The notes below the pieces were generated by a model that was not told the origin of the DNA, ran no database searches, and worked only from the letters and a program-made list of their open reading frames with translations. This document shows positions 26,386 to 35,809 of a DNA stretch of 64,000 nt, piece by piece. Both the position numbers and the translations under genes were made by a program. This DNA comes from JBBDJG01 sp040880005. Its GTDB lineage: Bacteria > Actinomycetota > Thermoleophilia > Solirubrobacterales > JBBDJG01. Positions within the stretch are counted from its first letter, which is position 1, and every line of letters begins with the position of its first letter. The stretch spans positions 1-64,000 of the forward strand of contig JBBDJG010000027.1 of assembly GCA_040880005.1 (NCBI GenBank). Direction: 5' to 3'.

Positions 26386-26393
26386 CGCCCCCC

Positions 26394-28286
26394 ATGTGCG
26401 GAATTTGTGGCATAGCCGTGCGAAACGGTGAGGCCGACCCGGCGGCCGTTGCGGCCATGAACGAGGTGATGGTCCACCGCGGGCCCGACAGCTCCGGCGC
26501 GCTCGTGGACGGGCCGGTCGGGCTCGCGATGCGGCGTCTGTCGATCATCGACCTCGCGGGCGGCGACCAGCCGATCGCCAACGAGGATGAAACCGTTCAC
26601 GTCATACAGAACGGCGAGATCTACAACTACCGCGAGCTGCGCGCGGGCCTGCGCGAGCGCGGTCACCGTTTCGAGACCTCGAGCGACACCGAGGTGCTCG
26701 TCCACCTCTATGAAGAGCGCGGCCCGGGCTTCGTCGAGGAGTTGCGCGGCATGTTCGCGCTGGCCCTGTGGGACAAGATCGAGCAGCGGCTGTTGCTGGC
26801 GCGCGACCGCTTCGGCATCAAGCCGCTCTACTACCGCAGCCATGGCGACGTGCTGTCGTTTGCCTCGGAGTTGAAGGCGCTCGTCTGCCAGCCGGGCTTC
26901 TCGCGCGAGGTCGATCTCGACGCGCTCGAGGCGTTTCTCGCCTTCAACTCGATCCCGGCGCCGCTCACGATCTACGAGCAGGCGCACAAGCTGCCGGCCG
27001 GGCATCTCCTGATCTGGCACAAGGGAGAGATCTCGCTGCGCCGCTACTCGCGGCCGAAGCCGGCATCTGCGGATCGCGTGCGCGCCGAAGACGAGCAGAC
27101 GCTGGCCGAGGAGCTGCGTGAGCGCCTGCGCGACTCGGTGAGGGCGCACCTCGTCGCCGACGTACCGGTCGGGGTGCTGCTGTCGGGCGGGGTCGACTCC
27201 TCCGCCCTCGCCGCGCTTGCGGCGCATGAAAGCTCGCATCAAATATCCACATTCTCGATCGGGTTCGAGGAGCATTCCTTCAACGAGCTCGAGCAGGCGC
27301 GCCTCGTTGCCGAGCGCTACGGCACCGACCATCACGAGTTGATACTGCGACCCGACGCTGTGGAGCTGCTGCCAAAGCTCGTCGACGCGTTCGACGAGCC
27401 GTTCGCGGACTCCTCGGCGCTGCCCACCTATCTCGTGTCCCAGCTTGCCTCGCGGAGTGTCAAGGTCGCTCTGTCCGGCGAGGGAGGAGACGAGCTGTTC
27501 GGCGGGTACTACACCTATGTGGCCGACATGCTTGCGCCCAGGGTGGGTCGCGTTGCGAGCGCCCTACGGCCCTTGATCGAGCGGCTCCCCAGCTCCGATC
27601 GCAAGGTGAGCCTCGAGTACAGGGCAAAGCGCTTTGCGCGCGGCGCTCACCTGCCCGCGCTCGAGCGCCACCACGCGTGGAAGGAGATCTTCTCCGACGA
27701 GGCGCGAGCCGAGCTGCTGCGCCCCGATCGCCGTGGCGCGCTCGACCCGGTTGATCTGTATCGCGCCCGCTACGCCGAGACCGACGGCGCGCCACAACTC
27801 GCTCGCCTTCAGGATGTCGACCTGGGCATCTACTTGGCGGACGACCTGCTCGTGAAGACGGATCGAGCGAGCATGGCGCACTCGCTCGAGGTGCGCGTTC
27901 CGTTCTGTGACAGTGTGGTCGCCGAGCTGGCGCTCGCACTGCCCACGCATCACAAGGTGCGCGGCTTGTCCAAGAAGAGACTGCTGCGCAAGGCCGTCTC
28001 GACGCTGATTCCCAAGCAGGTCTTGCACGGGCGCAAGCAGGGCTTCTCGATTCCCGCCGCTTCGTGGCTTCGCGGTGAGCTGGAGCCATTCGCGCGTGAG
28101 GTGCTCTCACCGGCGAGCGTCGCGCGTCAGGGTTATCTGCGACCGGAGGTCGTGTCCGCCCTTCTGGATGATCACGTCTGCGGCCGGCATGACAACAGCC
28201 GGCAGCTTTGGGGACTGCTGGCGTTCGCCATGTGGCACGAACGACAAGCTCACCCGACGGCATCGCCGGCCGCCACACCGGCCTGA
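26394..28286 (+). CDS. asnB: Asparagine synthetase, glutamine-hydrolysing
   Basis: A 630-aa class II amidotransferase. Cys2 (MCGICG) is the glutaminase nucleophile; the N-terminal Ntn domain (1-~210) shows MVHRGPDSSG. The synthetase domain has the PP-loop LLSGGVDSSALAAL (about 262-275) and SGEGGDELFGGYY. It makes asparagine, or may amidate a cell-envelope sugar acid as related AsnB enzymes in polysaccharide clusters do. The gene lies between glycan transferases, which makes the second role worth considering. Confidence 0.93.
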   Translation: MCGICGIAVRNGEADPAAVAAMNEVMVHRGPDSSGALVDGPVGLAMRRLSIIDLAGGDQPIANEDETVHVIQNGEIYNYRELRAGLRERGHRFETSSDTEVLVHLYEERGPGFVEELRGMFALALWDKIEQRLLLARDRFGIKPLYYRSHGDVLSFASELKALVCQPGFSREVDLDALEAFLAFNSIPAPLTIYEQAHKLPAGHLLIWHKGEISLRRYSRPKPASADRVRAEDEQTLAEELRERLRDSVRAHLVADVPVGVLLSGGVDSSALAALAAHESSHQISTFSIGFEEHSFNELEQARLVAERYGTDHHELILRPDAVELLPKLVDAFDEPFADSSALPTYLVSQLASRSVKVALSGEGGDELFGGYYTYVADMLAPRVGRVASALRPLIERLPSSDRKVSLEYRAKRFARGAHLPALERHHAWKEIFSDEARAELLRPDRRGALDPVDLYRARYAETDGAPQLARLQDVDLGIYLADDLLVKTDRASMAHSLEVRVPFCDSVVAELALALPTHHKVRGLSKKRLLRKAVSTLIPKQVLHGRKQGFSIPAASWLRGELEPFAREVLSPASVARQGYLRPEVVSALLDDHVCGRHDNSRQLWGLLAFAMWHERQAHPTASPAATPA

Positions 28287-28292
28287 GTCGAT

Positions 28293-29492
28293 ATGCCCAG
28301 CGTGACCGACGCCCTGCTCGCCTTCTCGCTCGCACTGGTCGTGACGTGGATCGCCACACCGATCGCGAAACGCGTTGCCTGGCGCATCGGCGCGATCGAC
28401 GAGCCGCGCGAGCGCGGCCTGCACCAGTTCCCGACCGCGAGGCTTGGAGGGGTTGCGATCCTCGCCGGGGTGTTGGCTGCGAGCATCGTCTTTCTGCCGA
28501 ACGATCGCCAGACGCACGGCATCCTCGTCGGTGCCACTGCGATCGCGGCGGTCGGCACGGCCGACGACCTCTTCGATTTGCCCGCGGACGTGAAGCTGCT
28601 GGGCCAGGTGCTCGCGGCGGTGATACCCGTCGTTGCCGGGGTCCGGGTGGAGACGATGACGCTCCCCTTCCTCGGGCACCTCGACCTCGCCTGGATGGCG
28701 TATCCGCTAACCGTGCTTGGGATCGTCGCGGTGATGAACGCGGTCAACTTCATCGACGGCGTGGACGGCCTTGCGGCGGGAGTGTGCACGATCGCCGCGA
28801 TCACCTTCGCCGTGATCGCGTTGTCGCTCGATCGCAACGCCGCAGGGGTGCTTGCGATGCTGACTGCCGGCGCCGCACTCGGCTACCTGCGCCACGGCTT
28901 CCATCCTGCTTCGATCTTCCTCGGCGACTCGGGCTCCAACCTGCTCGGGCTGCTGCTGGCCGTGATCGTCGTCCAGGGGGCGTTGAAGACCAACGCGGTG
29001 GTCGCACTCGTGTTTCCGTTGGTGATTCTCGCGGTGCCGATTCTCGACTCCAGCTTCGTGATCGCCAAGCGGATCAAGTACGGCAGACCGGTCTATGAGG
29101 CCGATCGTTGGCACTTCCATCACCGCTTCGCCGATATCGGGTTTTCTCAGCGGCGCACGGTGGCGTACCTGTACGGATGGACCCTCACGCTCGCCGCGCT
29201 CGCGCTCGCGCTGCGCTTCGTTCCGTACTCCGACGACCACGGCAACTTCGATCTCGGCTGGAGCCTCGTGCTGGCGGCCTTCTTCGTCGTGACCCTGGCC
29301 GCGAGCGTCTATCTTGTGCTCGTGCTGGAGATCTTCAAGGTCAAACGTTTCCGCCAGTTCCAACTGCGCCACGACCGCACGGTGCGCGGCCAGCCACCTC
29401 CGGACGAGGTTGAGGTCGAGGCGGCGGTTGCGCACGAGTTGGAAACCGGCGAGTTCGGCGCGGTCGAGTCGCAGGGGAAGAGTCGATCGTGA
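28293..29492 (+). CDS. wecA: Undecaprenyl-phosphate GlcNAc-1-phosphate transferase family (WecA/TagO/MraY-like)
   Basis: A 399-aa polytopic membrane enzyme with about ten helices that transfers HexNAc-1-P to undecaprenyl phosphate. Motifs are GTADDLFDLP (Asp pair), NAVNFIDGVDGLAAG, FLGDSGSN and the cytoplasmic HFHHRF of the WecA/TagO branch. In mycobacteria the wecA homologue (rfe) sits between sua5 and atpI; here it is in the same relative order but separated by other genes. It overlaps the next gene by 4 bp. Confidence 0.9.
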   Translation: MPSVTDALLAFSLALVVTWIATPIAKRVAWRIGAIDEPRERGLHQFPTARLGGVAILAGVLAASIVFLPNDRQTHGILVGATAIAAVGTADDLFDLPADVKLLGQVLAAVIPVVAGVRVETMTLPFLGHLDLAWMAYPLTVLGIVAVMNAVNFIDGVDGLAAGVCTIAAITFAVIALSLDRNAAGVLAMLTAGAALGYLRHGFHPASIFLGDSGSNLLGLLLAVIVVQGALKTNAVVALVFPLVILAVPILDSSFVIAKRIKYGRPVYEADRWHFHHRFADIGFSQRRTVAYLYGWTLTLAALALALRFVPYSDDHGNFDLGWSLVLAAFFVVTLAASVYLVLVLEIFKVKRFRQFQLRHDRTVRGQPPPDEVEVEAAVAHELETGEFGAVESQGKSRS

Positions 29493-30475
29493 AGCTCGCG
29501 CGCGCATCGATCGCGACGCTTGCGTTGCTGCTCCTGCTGCCGGGCGCAGCTTCTGCCGACTGCCCGCCGCCGGTCGCCACGGCGACCGGGCTGCGCGCCC
29601 TCGACGCGGAGAACCAGGTGGTGCTGACCGGAACCTTGGACGTGCCGAAGGGGTACGCGGTCGAGAACGCTGTCGTGATCGACGGCGACGCCAACGTCGC
29701 CGGCCAGGTGACGGAGGACCTGATCGTCGTGAACGGACGCGCGACGATCTCCGGAACGGTTGACGGAGATGTCGTGACGCTCTCCGATCGGGCCGTGCTG
29801 ACGCGCCGCGGATGCGTGGCCGGCGACCTCATCTACGGCGACGAGAAACCGGTCGTGCCGGCGAGCGCGACGGTCGAGGGCGAAGTCCGCAGCTTCGAGA
29901 CGAGCGACATCGGGGACGAGCTCGCGAGCGCGCTGATCGTGCTCGGCATCCTGCTGCTGGTTGGCGCGGCGCTCTCGACGCTGCTGCTCGGATTGCTGCT
30001 GCTGTGGCTCGCTCCGCGCGTCGCCGAGGCGGTGCTGGAGCCGGCGGGCTCGAGCGTCGGGCCGTCGATCGGCTGGGGAGTGGCGCTCGCCTTGGGTGTT
30101 CCGATCCTTGGCGTGCTGCTGGCGGTCACGGTGATTGGAATCCCGCTCGGCTTCATACTGCTGCTACTGCTGATTCCGCTGTATGTGGTCGGCTACGTGA
30201 CGAGCCAGTGGCTCGTCGGGCGCATGATTCTCGGCCCGCCGCACAGGCCCTGGGTGTCGCTGCTGGTCGGCTGGGCGGTGTTGACCGTCGCATCGTTGAT
30301 CCCGTTCATCGGAAGCCTGACCGGCGTCGCCGCTGTCGTATACGGACTGGGCGTGCTCGCGGTGGCGACGTGGCGATCGCAGCGGGACAAGGACGCGACG
30401 CCGCCCGGCGCAACCTCCGCGGGGCCATCGCCGGACAGCGCAGATGTGCCCGTGCCGCCCCCACCACCTGGTTGA
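29489..30475 (+). CDS. Secreted bactofilin-like repeat protein fused to a polytopic membrane domain
   Basis: A 328-aa protein starting at GTG. It has a signal peptide (LALLLLLPGAASA), then ~100 residues of short beta-repeats (VIDGDANVAGQVTEDLIVVNGRATISG...) like bactofilin or polymer-forming cytoskeletal domains, then four or five membrane helices (about 145-295) and a Pro-rich tail (PVPPPPPG). It is coupled to wecA by a 4-bp overlap. It could be an envelope scaffold; the function is not established. Confidence 0.7.
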   Translation: MKLARASIATLALLLLLPGAASADCPPPVATATGLRALDAENQVVLTGTLDVPKGYAVENAVVIDGDANVAGQVTEDLIVVNGRATISGTVDGDVVTLSDRAVLTRRGCVAGDLIYGDEKPVVPASATVEGEVRSFETSDIGDELASALIVLGILLLVGAALSTLLLGLLLLWLAPRVAEAVLEPAGSSVGPSIGWGVALALGVPILGVLLAVTVIGIPLGFILLLLLIPLYVVGYVTSQWLVGRMILGPPHRPWVSLLVGWAVLTVASLIPFIGSLTGVAAVVYGLGVLAVATWRSQRDKDATPPGATSAGPSPDSADVPVPPPPPG

Positions 30476-30479
30476 TCCG

Positions 30480-30749
30480 GTGAGCGACAGAGTGCGCACG
30501 GTCGCCGGCACGGTCGAGTTCATCTGGGACGGGGACGGCCACATGCTGCTCAACCTCGATCCCGACGACGAAGCGCATCCGCACACGTTCGAGATCGTGG
30601 GCGAGGTTCGCGATCGCATCGCCGGCTCGATCACCGAAGGCGATCGGATCGAGATCGATTTTATCGCCGTCGAGTACGAGGTCGTCGATCCCGACAGCGG
30701 GCCGACGGACAGCCACCGCGCTCAGGTGCGCGACGTTCGAGCGACATAG
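30480..30749 (+). CDS. Small hypothetical beta-rich protein
   Basis: An 89-aa acidic soluble protein, GTG start 4 bp after the previous stop (VSDRVRTVAGTVEFIWDGDGH...). It alternates beta-strand-like stretches (TFEIVGEVRDRI, DRIEIDFIAVEYEVVD) and has no signal peptide, Cys pair or known motif. It is probably co-transcribed with the membrane gene upstream. I do not recognise its family. Confidence 0.55.
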   Translation: MSDRVRTVAGTVEFIWDGDGHMLLNLDPDDEAHPHTFEIVGEVRDRIAGSITEGDRIEIDFIAVEYEVVDPDSGPTDSHRAQVRDVRAT

Positions 30750-30833
30750 GCCACCGGCTCTCCCGCTTCCGCCACTCGGCCGAATGCGGAAGTGCCGAAT
30801 CTGTCTCACCTGTGCCAACGGTGGCGTCACAGC

Positions 30834-30839
30834 TACGAT
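30834..30839 (+). promoter_or_regulatory. -10 hexamer of the adenylate cyclase gene
   Basis: TACGAT lies 9 nt before the ATG at 30849. Confidence 0.35.
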
Positions 30840-30848
30840 AGGCCGCGG

Positions 30849-32820
30849 ATGGAACAGGGAACGCCCAATGCTCCGCTTGCCTGCAGCTCCTGCGGCCACC
30901 CCAATCGGGAGGGCGCAAGGTTCTGCGGCGAATGCGGCGCGAGCCTCGAGGCCACGAGGCGATGCCCGGCCTGCGGCTCGGAGAATCCCTCCGAGCAGCG
31001 GTTCTGTGACGAGTGCGGCTCGAAGCTCGAGGCACAAGCCGGCGCATCGCCGGCATCCGCGCCGGCGTTCACGCCCACCCCGGTCGAGCTTCCCGAACAC
31101 CTGACGCGCAAGATCCGCGACCAGGCGGCCGGACTGGCCGGCGAGCGCAAGCAGGTGACGGTGCTGTTCGCCGACGTGATGGGCTCGATGGAGTTGGCCG
31201 AGCGCCTCGATGCCGAACAGTGGCGGCAGATCATGGAGCGCTTCTTCGCGATCCTCTGCGAGGGAGTCCACCGCTTCGAGGGTACCGTCGACAAATTCAC
31301 CGGCGACGGAATCATGGCGCTGTTCGGTGCCCCGATCGCACACGAGGACCACGCCCAGCGAGCCTGCTACGCGGCGCTTCACCTGCGGGAGCAGCTAGCC
31401 TCGTACGCGGCGGAGATCCGCCGCGAGCACGGACTCAACTTCTCGGTGCGCATGGGGCTCAACTCGGGCGACGTGGTCGTCGGCGCAATCGGCGCGGACC
31501 TGACAATGGAGTACACCGCGATCGGCCACACGGTCGGCATGGCACAGCGCATGGAGCAGCTCGCCGCGCCCGGCGCGGCCTATCTGACGGAGAACACCGC
31601 GTCGCTCGTGGAGGGCTACCTCGCGCTCACCGACCTCGGCGAATCCAAGGTCAAGGGTGCCAGCCGGCCGCTGCGCGTGTACGAGCTGACCGGAGTCGGC
31701 GCGGCCCGCGGGCGGCTCGACATCTCACGCGCGCGCGGCTTCTCGAGCTTCGTAGGCCGCGCCGATGAGCTGCGCGCGCTCGACGACGCGCTCGAGCAGG
31801 CCGCCGCCGGTCAACCGCAGGTGATCGGGATCGTGGCCGACGCTGGCGTTGGCAAAAGCCGCCTCTGCGACGTGTTCATGCAGCGCTGTCGGGCGAAGGG
31901 GATTGCGATCTATCACACCTCGGGCCAGGCGCACGCGATGTCGATCCCGCTGTTGCCGGTGCTCCAATTGATGCGTGACTACTTCGACGTCACGGAGCTG
32001 GATTCGGACCAGACGGCGCGCGAGCGGATCGCCGGCAAGCTGCTGCTGCTCGACAAGAGCTTCAGCGAGGACCTTCCGCTGATCTTCGAGTTCCTCGCCG
32101 TGCCCGATCCCGAGCGACCGTCTCCACACATGGATCCCGAGGTGCGCCAGCGCCGGCTGCTCGACATCACCAAGCGTCTGACCCGCGCCCAAAGCGACCG
32201 TGAGCAGGGTGTGACCGTATTCGAGGACCTGCACTGGCTCGACCCGGCCAGCGAGGTATTCCTCGCCAATCAGGTCGAGGCATCGCAGGGGACGCGCTTG
32301 GTCGTGGCAGTGGATGGGTGTCGCCGCTCGCATGCAGCGGGACTGGCCCCACGCGATAGAAGCGCTCGAGCGATCGCTGGCGATCTCGAGGGAGTCCAGG
32401 ACTGCTGCCGACACAGAGGGGCACTGCCTCTACGGTCTCGCGGAGGCATATGCGGGCCTGGGAGAGATGGAGCGCGCGGCGGGATTGGGCCGGGAAGCAG
32501 TCGCGCTGATGCGCGATCGCGGCCAGGCGGGGGAGGCGCTCGGGAACGTGATCCTCGCCCGGGTGCTGCTGGGAGATGAGGACGCCGACCGCGAGGAGAT
32601 CGAGTCCGTCCTGGCGAGGGCGCAAGAGCTGGCGCGCGGCAACGGCACGCTCAGCCTCGAACCCATGATCCACGTCGAGTTGGCGGAGCTTGCGCGTCAG
32701 AACGGCGACGAGCCCGGGCGCGAGCGCGAACTGCGCGAGGCGCACCGCCTCTTCACCGAGATCGGCGCGACCGGCCACGCCGAGCGGCTGGCCGGTGAGC
32801 TTTCGACGCCGGCCGCCTGA
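30849..32820 (+). pseudogene. Zinc-ribbon adenylate/guanylate cyclase with AAA ATPase and TPR, internally deleted
   Basis: Two N-terminal zinc ribbons (CSSCGHPNREGARFCGECG and CPACG...CDECG) are followed by a class III cyclase domain (VTVLFADVMGSMELAERLD; KFTGDGIMALFG give the two metal Asp) and the start of a large ATPase: FVGRADELRALD, ADAGVGKSRLCDVF (Walker A), FEDLHWLDPASEVF (Walker B). Near 32305 the homology stops and the frame changes. From 32314 another frame encodes a C-terminal TPR stretch (WPHAIEALERSLAISRESR...) to 32820. Intact relatives are about 1000-1200 aa, so most of the ATPase and TPR region is missing. This is either a true deletion or an assembly collapse. The cyclase domain itself is complete. 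Confidence 0.8.
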
Positions 32821-32838
32821 ACGGGCCCGAAGCCGATC

Positions 32839-33531
32839 TCAGGCGCGCCCGTAAACCGGGATCGCGGCGCCGCTCGTCGGCGCCGAGCCGTCCGAGCAAA
32901 GGAAGCGGATCACGTGGGCGATCTCGATCGGCTGCACCCAGCGCGAGTGGTCGGCGTCCGGCTGCGAGTCACGGTTGGCAGGTGTGTCGATCACGCTCGG
33001 CAGCACAGCGTTGCAGCGTATGCCGTCGTCGCGGTACTCGGTTGCGACCGCCTGCGCGAAGGCGAGCACGGCGGCCTTGGCAGTGATGTAGCCGGCGGCG
33101 CCGGCGAACGGCGTTAGCGCGGCGCGAGCCGAGACGCACACGATCGTGCCGCCGCCGGAATCGATCAGCTTCGGCAGGCTCGCTTGCGTGACGAGATAGG
33201 TGGGTCGCAGGTTGAGCCGCAACTGTCCCTCGAAACGGTCGACCGGCGTTTCGTGCACCCGTGCTCCGGCGTCGAAGCCGCCGACCAGATTCACAACGGC
33301 AGCCAGCGGAGCGCCGTTGTCCGAGCTTGCCTGGGACACGGCCTCTGCGGCCTGGGCTTCGTCGAACAGGTCCGCCTCGACGGCCACGAACCCGCTGGCC
33401 TCCGGCAACCGATCGCGGTCCGCGGGCACGATCCAGGTCGTCACCACGCGCCAGCCGGCCTCGAGGAAGACGTCAACGACGGCGCCGCCCAGCGCGCCCG
33501 TGCCGCCGGTGATCAGGACGGAGTGATCCAT
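32839..33531 (-). CDS. Short-chain dehydrogenase/reductase
   Basis: A 230-aa classical SDR. The NAD(P)-binding motif TGGTGALGG is at residues 8-16, with VNLVGG (NNAG position), the catalytic Ser in VCVSARAAL, and YITAK (Tyr/Lys). The substrate is unknown. It is divergent from the AhpD-like gene across 57 bp, in which each gene has its own TANNNT hexamer 7-9 nt before its start. Confidence 0.88.
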   Translation of the reverse strand: MDHSVLITGGTGALGGAVVDVFLEAGWRVVTTWIVPADRDRLPEASGFVAVEADLFDEAQAAEAVSQASSDNGAPLAAVVNLVGGFDAGARVHETPVDRFEGQLRLNLRPTYLVTQASLPKLIDSGGGTIVCVSARAALTPFAGAAGYITAKAAVLAFAQAVATEYRDDGIRCNAVLPSVIDTPANRDSQPDADHSRWVQPIEIAHVIRFLCSDGSAPTSGAAIPVYGRA

Positions 33532-33540
33532 TGCAGAACC

Positions 33541-33581
33541 AGGCTATCGGCAACGCCGAGGCCGACCGCCTGCGCTACCTT
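33541..33581. promoter_or_regulatory. Divergent leaderless promoter pair
   Basis: On the minus strand TAGCCT (33546-33541) lies 9 nt before the SDR start. On the plus strand TACCTT (33576-33581) lies 7 nt before the ATG at 33589. There is no room for ribosome-binding leaders on either side. Confidence 0.45.
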
Positions 33582-33588
33582 GGTGGTG

Positions 33589-34593
33589 ATGCCCCCCGCT
33601 CCGCAGACCGCCCAGGCGCTGGTCGAGACGGTCTATGGTCAGATGAAGCGCGACTTCGGCTTGGTCGCCTGCCCGATCACCTTGCACAGACCGGTGCCGG
33701 AGCTGCTCGCCGCAAGCTGGTCCACTCTGCGCGAAACAGTCGTCGCCGACGGGGTCGATCGCGCGGCGAAGGAGACGGTCGCCAGCACGATCTCGCAGCT
33801 GAACGGGTGTCCCTACTGCGTGGACGCGCACGTTGTGATGCTGGGGGCGGTCGGCAAGCGCGACGTGCAGCGGGCGATCGACCGGCACGACTACGACGCG
33901 ATCCCGTATGAGAATCTACGAGCGCTTGCACACTGGGCCGCGGCGACCCGAACGCCCGATGCGGCTGAGCTGCTCGCGCCGCCGTTCGGCCCGGCCGAGG
34001 CGCCGGAGCTGATCGGCACCGCCGTCTATTTCCACTACGTGAATCGCATGGTGAGCCTGTTCTGCGATGAGTCGCCGTTTGGAAGCACAAATCGCCTGTT
34101 GCGTGCCAGCCTCGTGCGAATCGGAGGACGCAGGTTTCGCGATGTCGCTCTCGAGCCGCACGCCGCCGGCACTTCGCTCGGGCTGATTCCCGGCGCCGAG
34201 TTGCCCGAGGAGCTTGCGTTCGCGGCCGCGAAGCCGACCGTCGCTCGTGCCTGGGCCTCGTTCGCAGCGTCGGTTGCCCGTGCAGCCGATCCGGTGCTGG
34301 ACTCGTCATCGAGAGCGGCGATCGAGGCGGAGTTGGCGAAGTGGAACGGCGACGATCCGCCGATCGGCGGCGGATGGCTGGAGGAATTCGCAAACGAGTT
34401 GGACGAGCCGGTCCGCGGCGCGGCGCGGCTGGCGCTGGCGGCCGCTCTGGCCCCCTACCGCGCGACCGAGCACGACATCGCACGCGCGGGCTCCGGCGAG
34501 GGTGCGGCCGAGGTAGTGGCCGCGGCCGCGTGGGGCGCGCTCGCCGCCGCCAAGCGTGTCGCCCGTTGGATCACGCCGCCCGAATTCGGCTAG
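33589..34593 (+). CDS. AhpD-like / carboxymuconolactone decarboxylase-family protein
   Basis: A 334-aa, largely alpha-helical protein. The N-terminal AhpD-like unit carries the redox motif CPYCVDAH (about 67-74), the CxxC...H of alkylhydroperoxidase relatives. The C-terminal half is a divergent second helical unit without the CxxC. A thiol peroxidase or redox-partner role is likely, substrate unknown. The longer upstream open frame overlaps the divergent SDR and is not coding. Confidence 0.82.
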   Translation: MPPAPQTAQALVETVYGQMKRDFGLVACPITLHRPVPELLAASWSTLRETVVADGVDRAAKETVASTISQLNGCPYCVDAHVVMLGAVGKRDVQRAIDRHDYDAIPYENLRALAHWAAATRTPDAAELLAPPFGPAEAPELIGTAVYFHYVNRMVSLFCDESPFGSTNRLLRASLVRIGGRRFRDVALEPHAAGTSLGLIPGAELPEELAFAAAKPTVARAWASFAASVARAADPVLDSSSRAAIEAELAKWNGDDPPIGGGWLEEFANELDEPVRGAARLALAAALAPYRATEHDIARAGSGEGAAEVVAAAAWGALAAAKRVARWITPPEFG

Positions 34594-34596
34594 CCT
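34591..34596 (+). promoter_or_regulatory. -10 hexamer of the DoxX-like gene, leaderless
   Basis: TAGCCT overlaps the end of the preceding gene and lies 6 nt before the GTG at 34603. Confidence 0.4.
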
Positions 34597-34602
34597 GCGG
34601 CC

Positions 34603-34965
34603 GTGACTTCGCAGCGACGCAGGCACCTGTGCACCGCGGCCGTCTGGATCTTCGCCGGCTCGATGCACTTCATCCGGCCCGCGTTCTACGAGGCGATCGT
34701 TCCGCGCTCAATCGCCCGTTGGCGGCGGGAGATCGTGATTGCGAGCGGAGTCGCGGAGCTGGCCGGTGGTATGGCGGTGCTTCCCGAAGCCACGCGACGG
34801 GGCGCACGCTGGTGGCTGCTGGCGACGCTGGTCGCGATCTATCCGGCGAACATCGAGATGGCGCTCCATCCGGACCGCTTCCCGCAGATCCCGCCGCCGC
34901 TGCTTTGGGCGAGGCTGCCTTTTCAGGGTGTGTTCGCCTGGATGACGTGGCGCGGCACCCGATGA
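34603..34965 (+). CDS. DoxX-like small membrane protein
   Basis: A 120-aa protein, GTG start, with four hydrophobic segments and the pattern AGSMHFIRPAFYEAIVP, which is typical of DoxX-like proteins near their first helix. Function is unknown. It is the last gene before the ATP synthase leader. Confidence 0.75.
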   Translation: MTSQRRRHLCTAAVWIFAGSMHFIRPAFYEAIVPRSIARWRREIVIASGVAELAGGMAVLPEATRRGARWWLLATLVAIYPANIEMALHPDRFPQIPPPLLWARLPFQGVFAWMTWRGTR

Positions 34966-34993
34966 GACCGGCCTCGCGGCTGATGTCACAAAG

Positions 34994-35023
34994 TTGTTAC
35001 AAAGTCCCAAATTCGGCTATGCT
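34994..35023 (+). promoter_or_regulatory. Probable atp operon promoter
   Basis: TTGTTA (34994-34999) and TATGCT (35018-35023) are separated by 18 bp, a fair -35/-10 match. This gives a leader of about 180 nt before atpZ. The remainder of 34966-35211 has no ORF I can support. Confidence 0.5.
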
Positions 35024-35211
35024 GCGCGACGTCGCCGCCACCCGGTCCGATGTGGTCCGGAAGTGGATGTGGCGGTTCGTCTGAGCAGGGGTGCGTGGCG
35101 GGCAAGGCCCGGCGCGAGTTGTTTTGCGCCCCGTTTCCTGCCCCTTACGGCCCTTCGTCGATCGCCAAGGTTCGGCCTCCAGTCAATTGAACTCCAATCG
35201 CGAAAGCCGCA

Positions 35212-35403
35212 ATGACCGGCCATCCGGGCCACGACGCCGCCGGAGCCGGTGCGCTGCTGATCGGCGCAATCGTTGCGTGTGCCGCGATCGGACTGGGGCT
35301 GGGCGCGCTCATCGGAGCGCCGGCGCTGCTTGGAATCTCCGGCGGAGCGGTTGGCCTCGGCGTGGGGTTCTGGATTGTCTATGAGCGCTACAAGGACCTC
35401 TGA
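35212..35403 (+). CDS. atpZ: AtpZ-like accessory protein of F1Fo ATP synthase
   Basis: A 63-aa protein with two closely spaced helices (LLIGAIVACAAIGLGLGALIG and ISGGAVGLGVGFWIVYERYK), the AtpZ/Gct220-like pattern. Homologues help Mg2+/Ca2+ handling or assembly of the ATP synthase. Its 3' end overlaps the next gene by 23 bp in another frame. Confidence 0.7.
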   Translation: MTGHPGHDAAGAGALLIGAIVACAAIGLGLGALIGAPALLGISGGAVGLGVGFWIVYERYKDL

Positions 35404-35809
35404 CGTCGGCCAGGAACTGCACATCCCGATCGCCGTGCGCTACCTCGACCTGGTCGCGCTCGCGCTTGCGTTGCCGTTGTTCCTGCTGGCGGGCTTCCCG
35501 ATCGCCGGCTACCTCGTCGGCGGCGGGGCGTGGGCGATCCAGCGGGTCGTGCAGGTGGCTCTGACCAAGAGTGCCGCCGCCACGACCGACCCGCGCACGC
35601 TGGTCGGCATCACGGCGGCCAGCATGATCGGGCGCGGTTGGTTCTGCGCGCTGGCGATCTTCGGCGTCGGGCTGTACCAAAACGAGGCCGGTCTCGCGGC
35701 GGCCCTGCTGGTGATCTCGCTCTTCACGATCTACTTCACGGTGCAGATGATCGTGCGGCCGATGCAGAAGCCGCTGCCCAAGGGAACGACCAGAGAGGCC
35801 GCGAGGTGA
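35381..35809 (+). CDS. atpI: ATP synthase accessory subunit I-like membrane protein
   Basis: A 142-aa protein with four membrane helices, directly upstream of subunit a, as AtpI is in most actinobacteria and Firmicutes. AtpI acts as a chaperone for c-ring assembly. Sequence similarity in this family is weak, so the call leans on position and topology. The ATG at 35381 overlaps atpZ; its stop overlaps the GTG of atpB. Confidence 0.7.
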   Translation: MSATRTSDVGQELHIPIAVRYLDLVALALALPLFLLAGFPIAGYLVGGGAWAIQRVVQVALTKSAAATTDPRTLVGITAASMIGRGWFCALAIFGVGLYQNEAGLAAALLVISLFTIYFTVQMIVRPMQKPLPKGTTREAAR

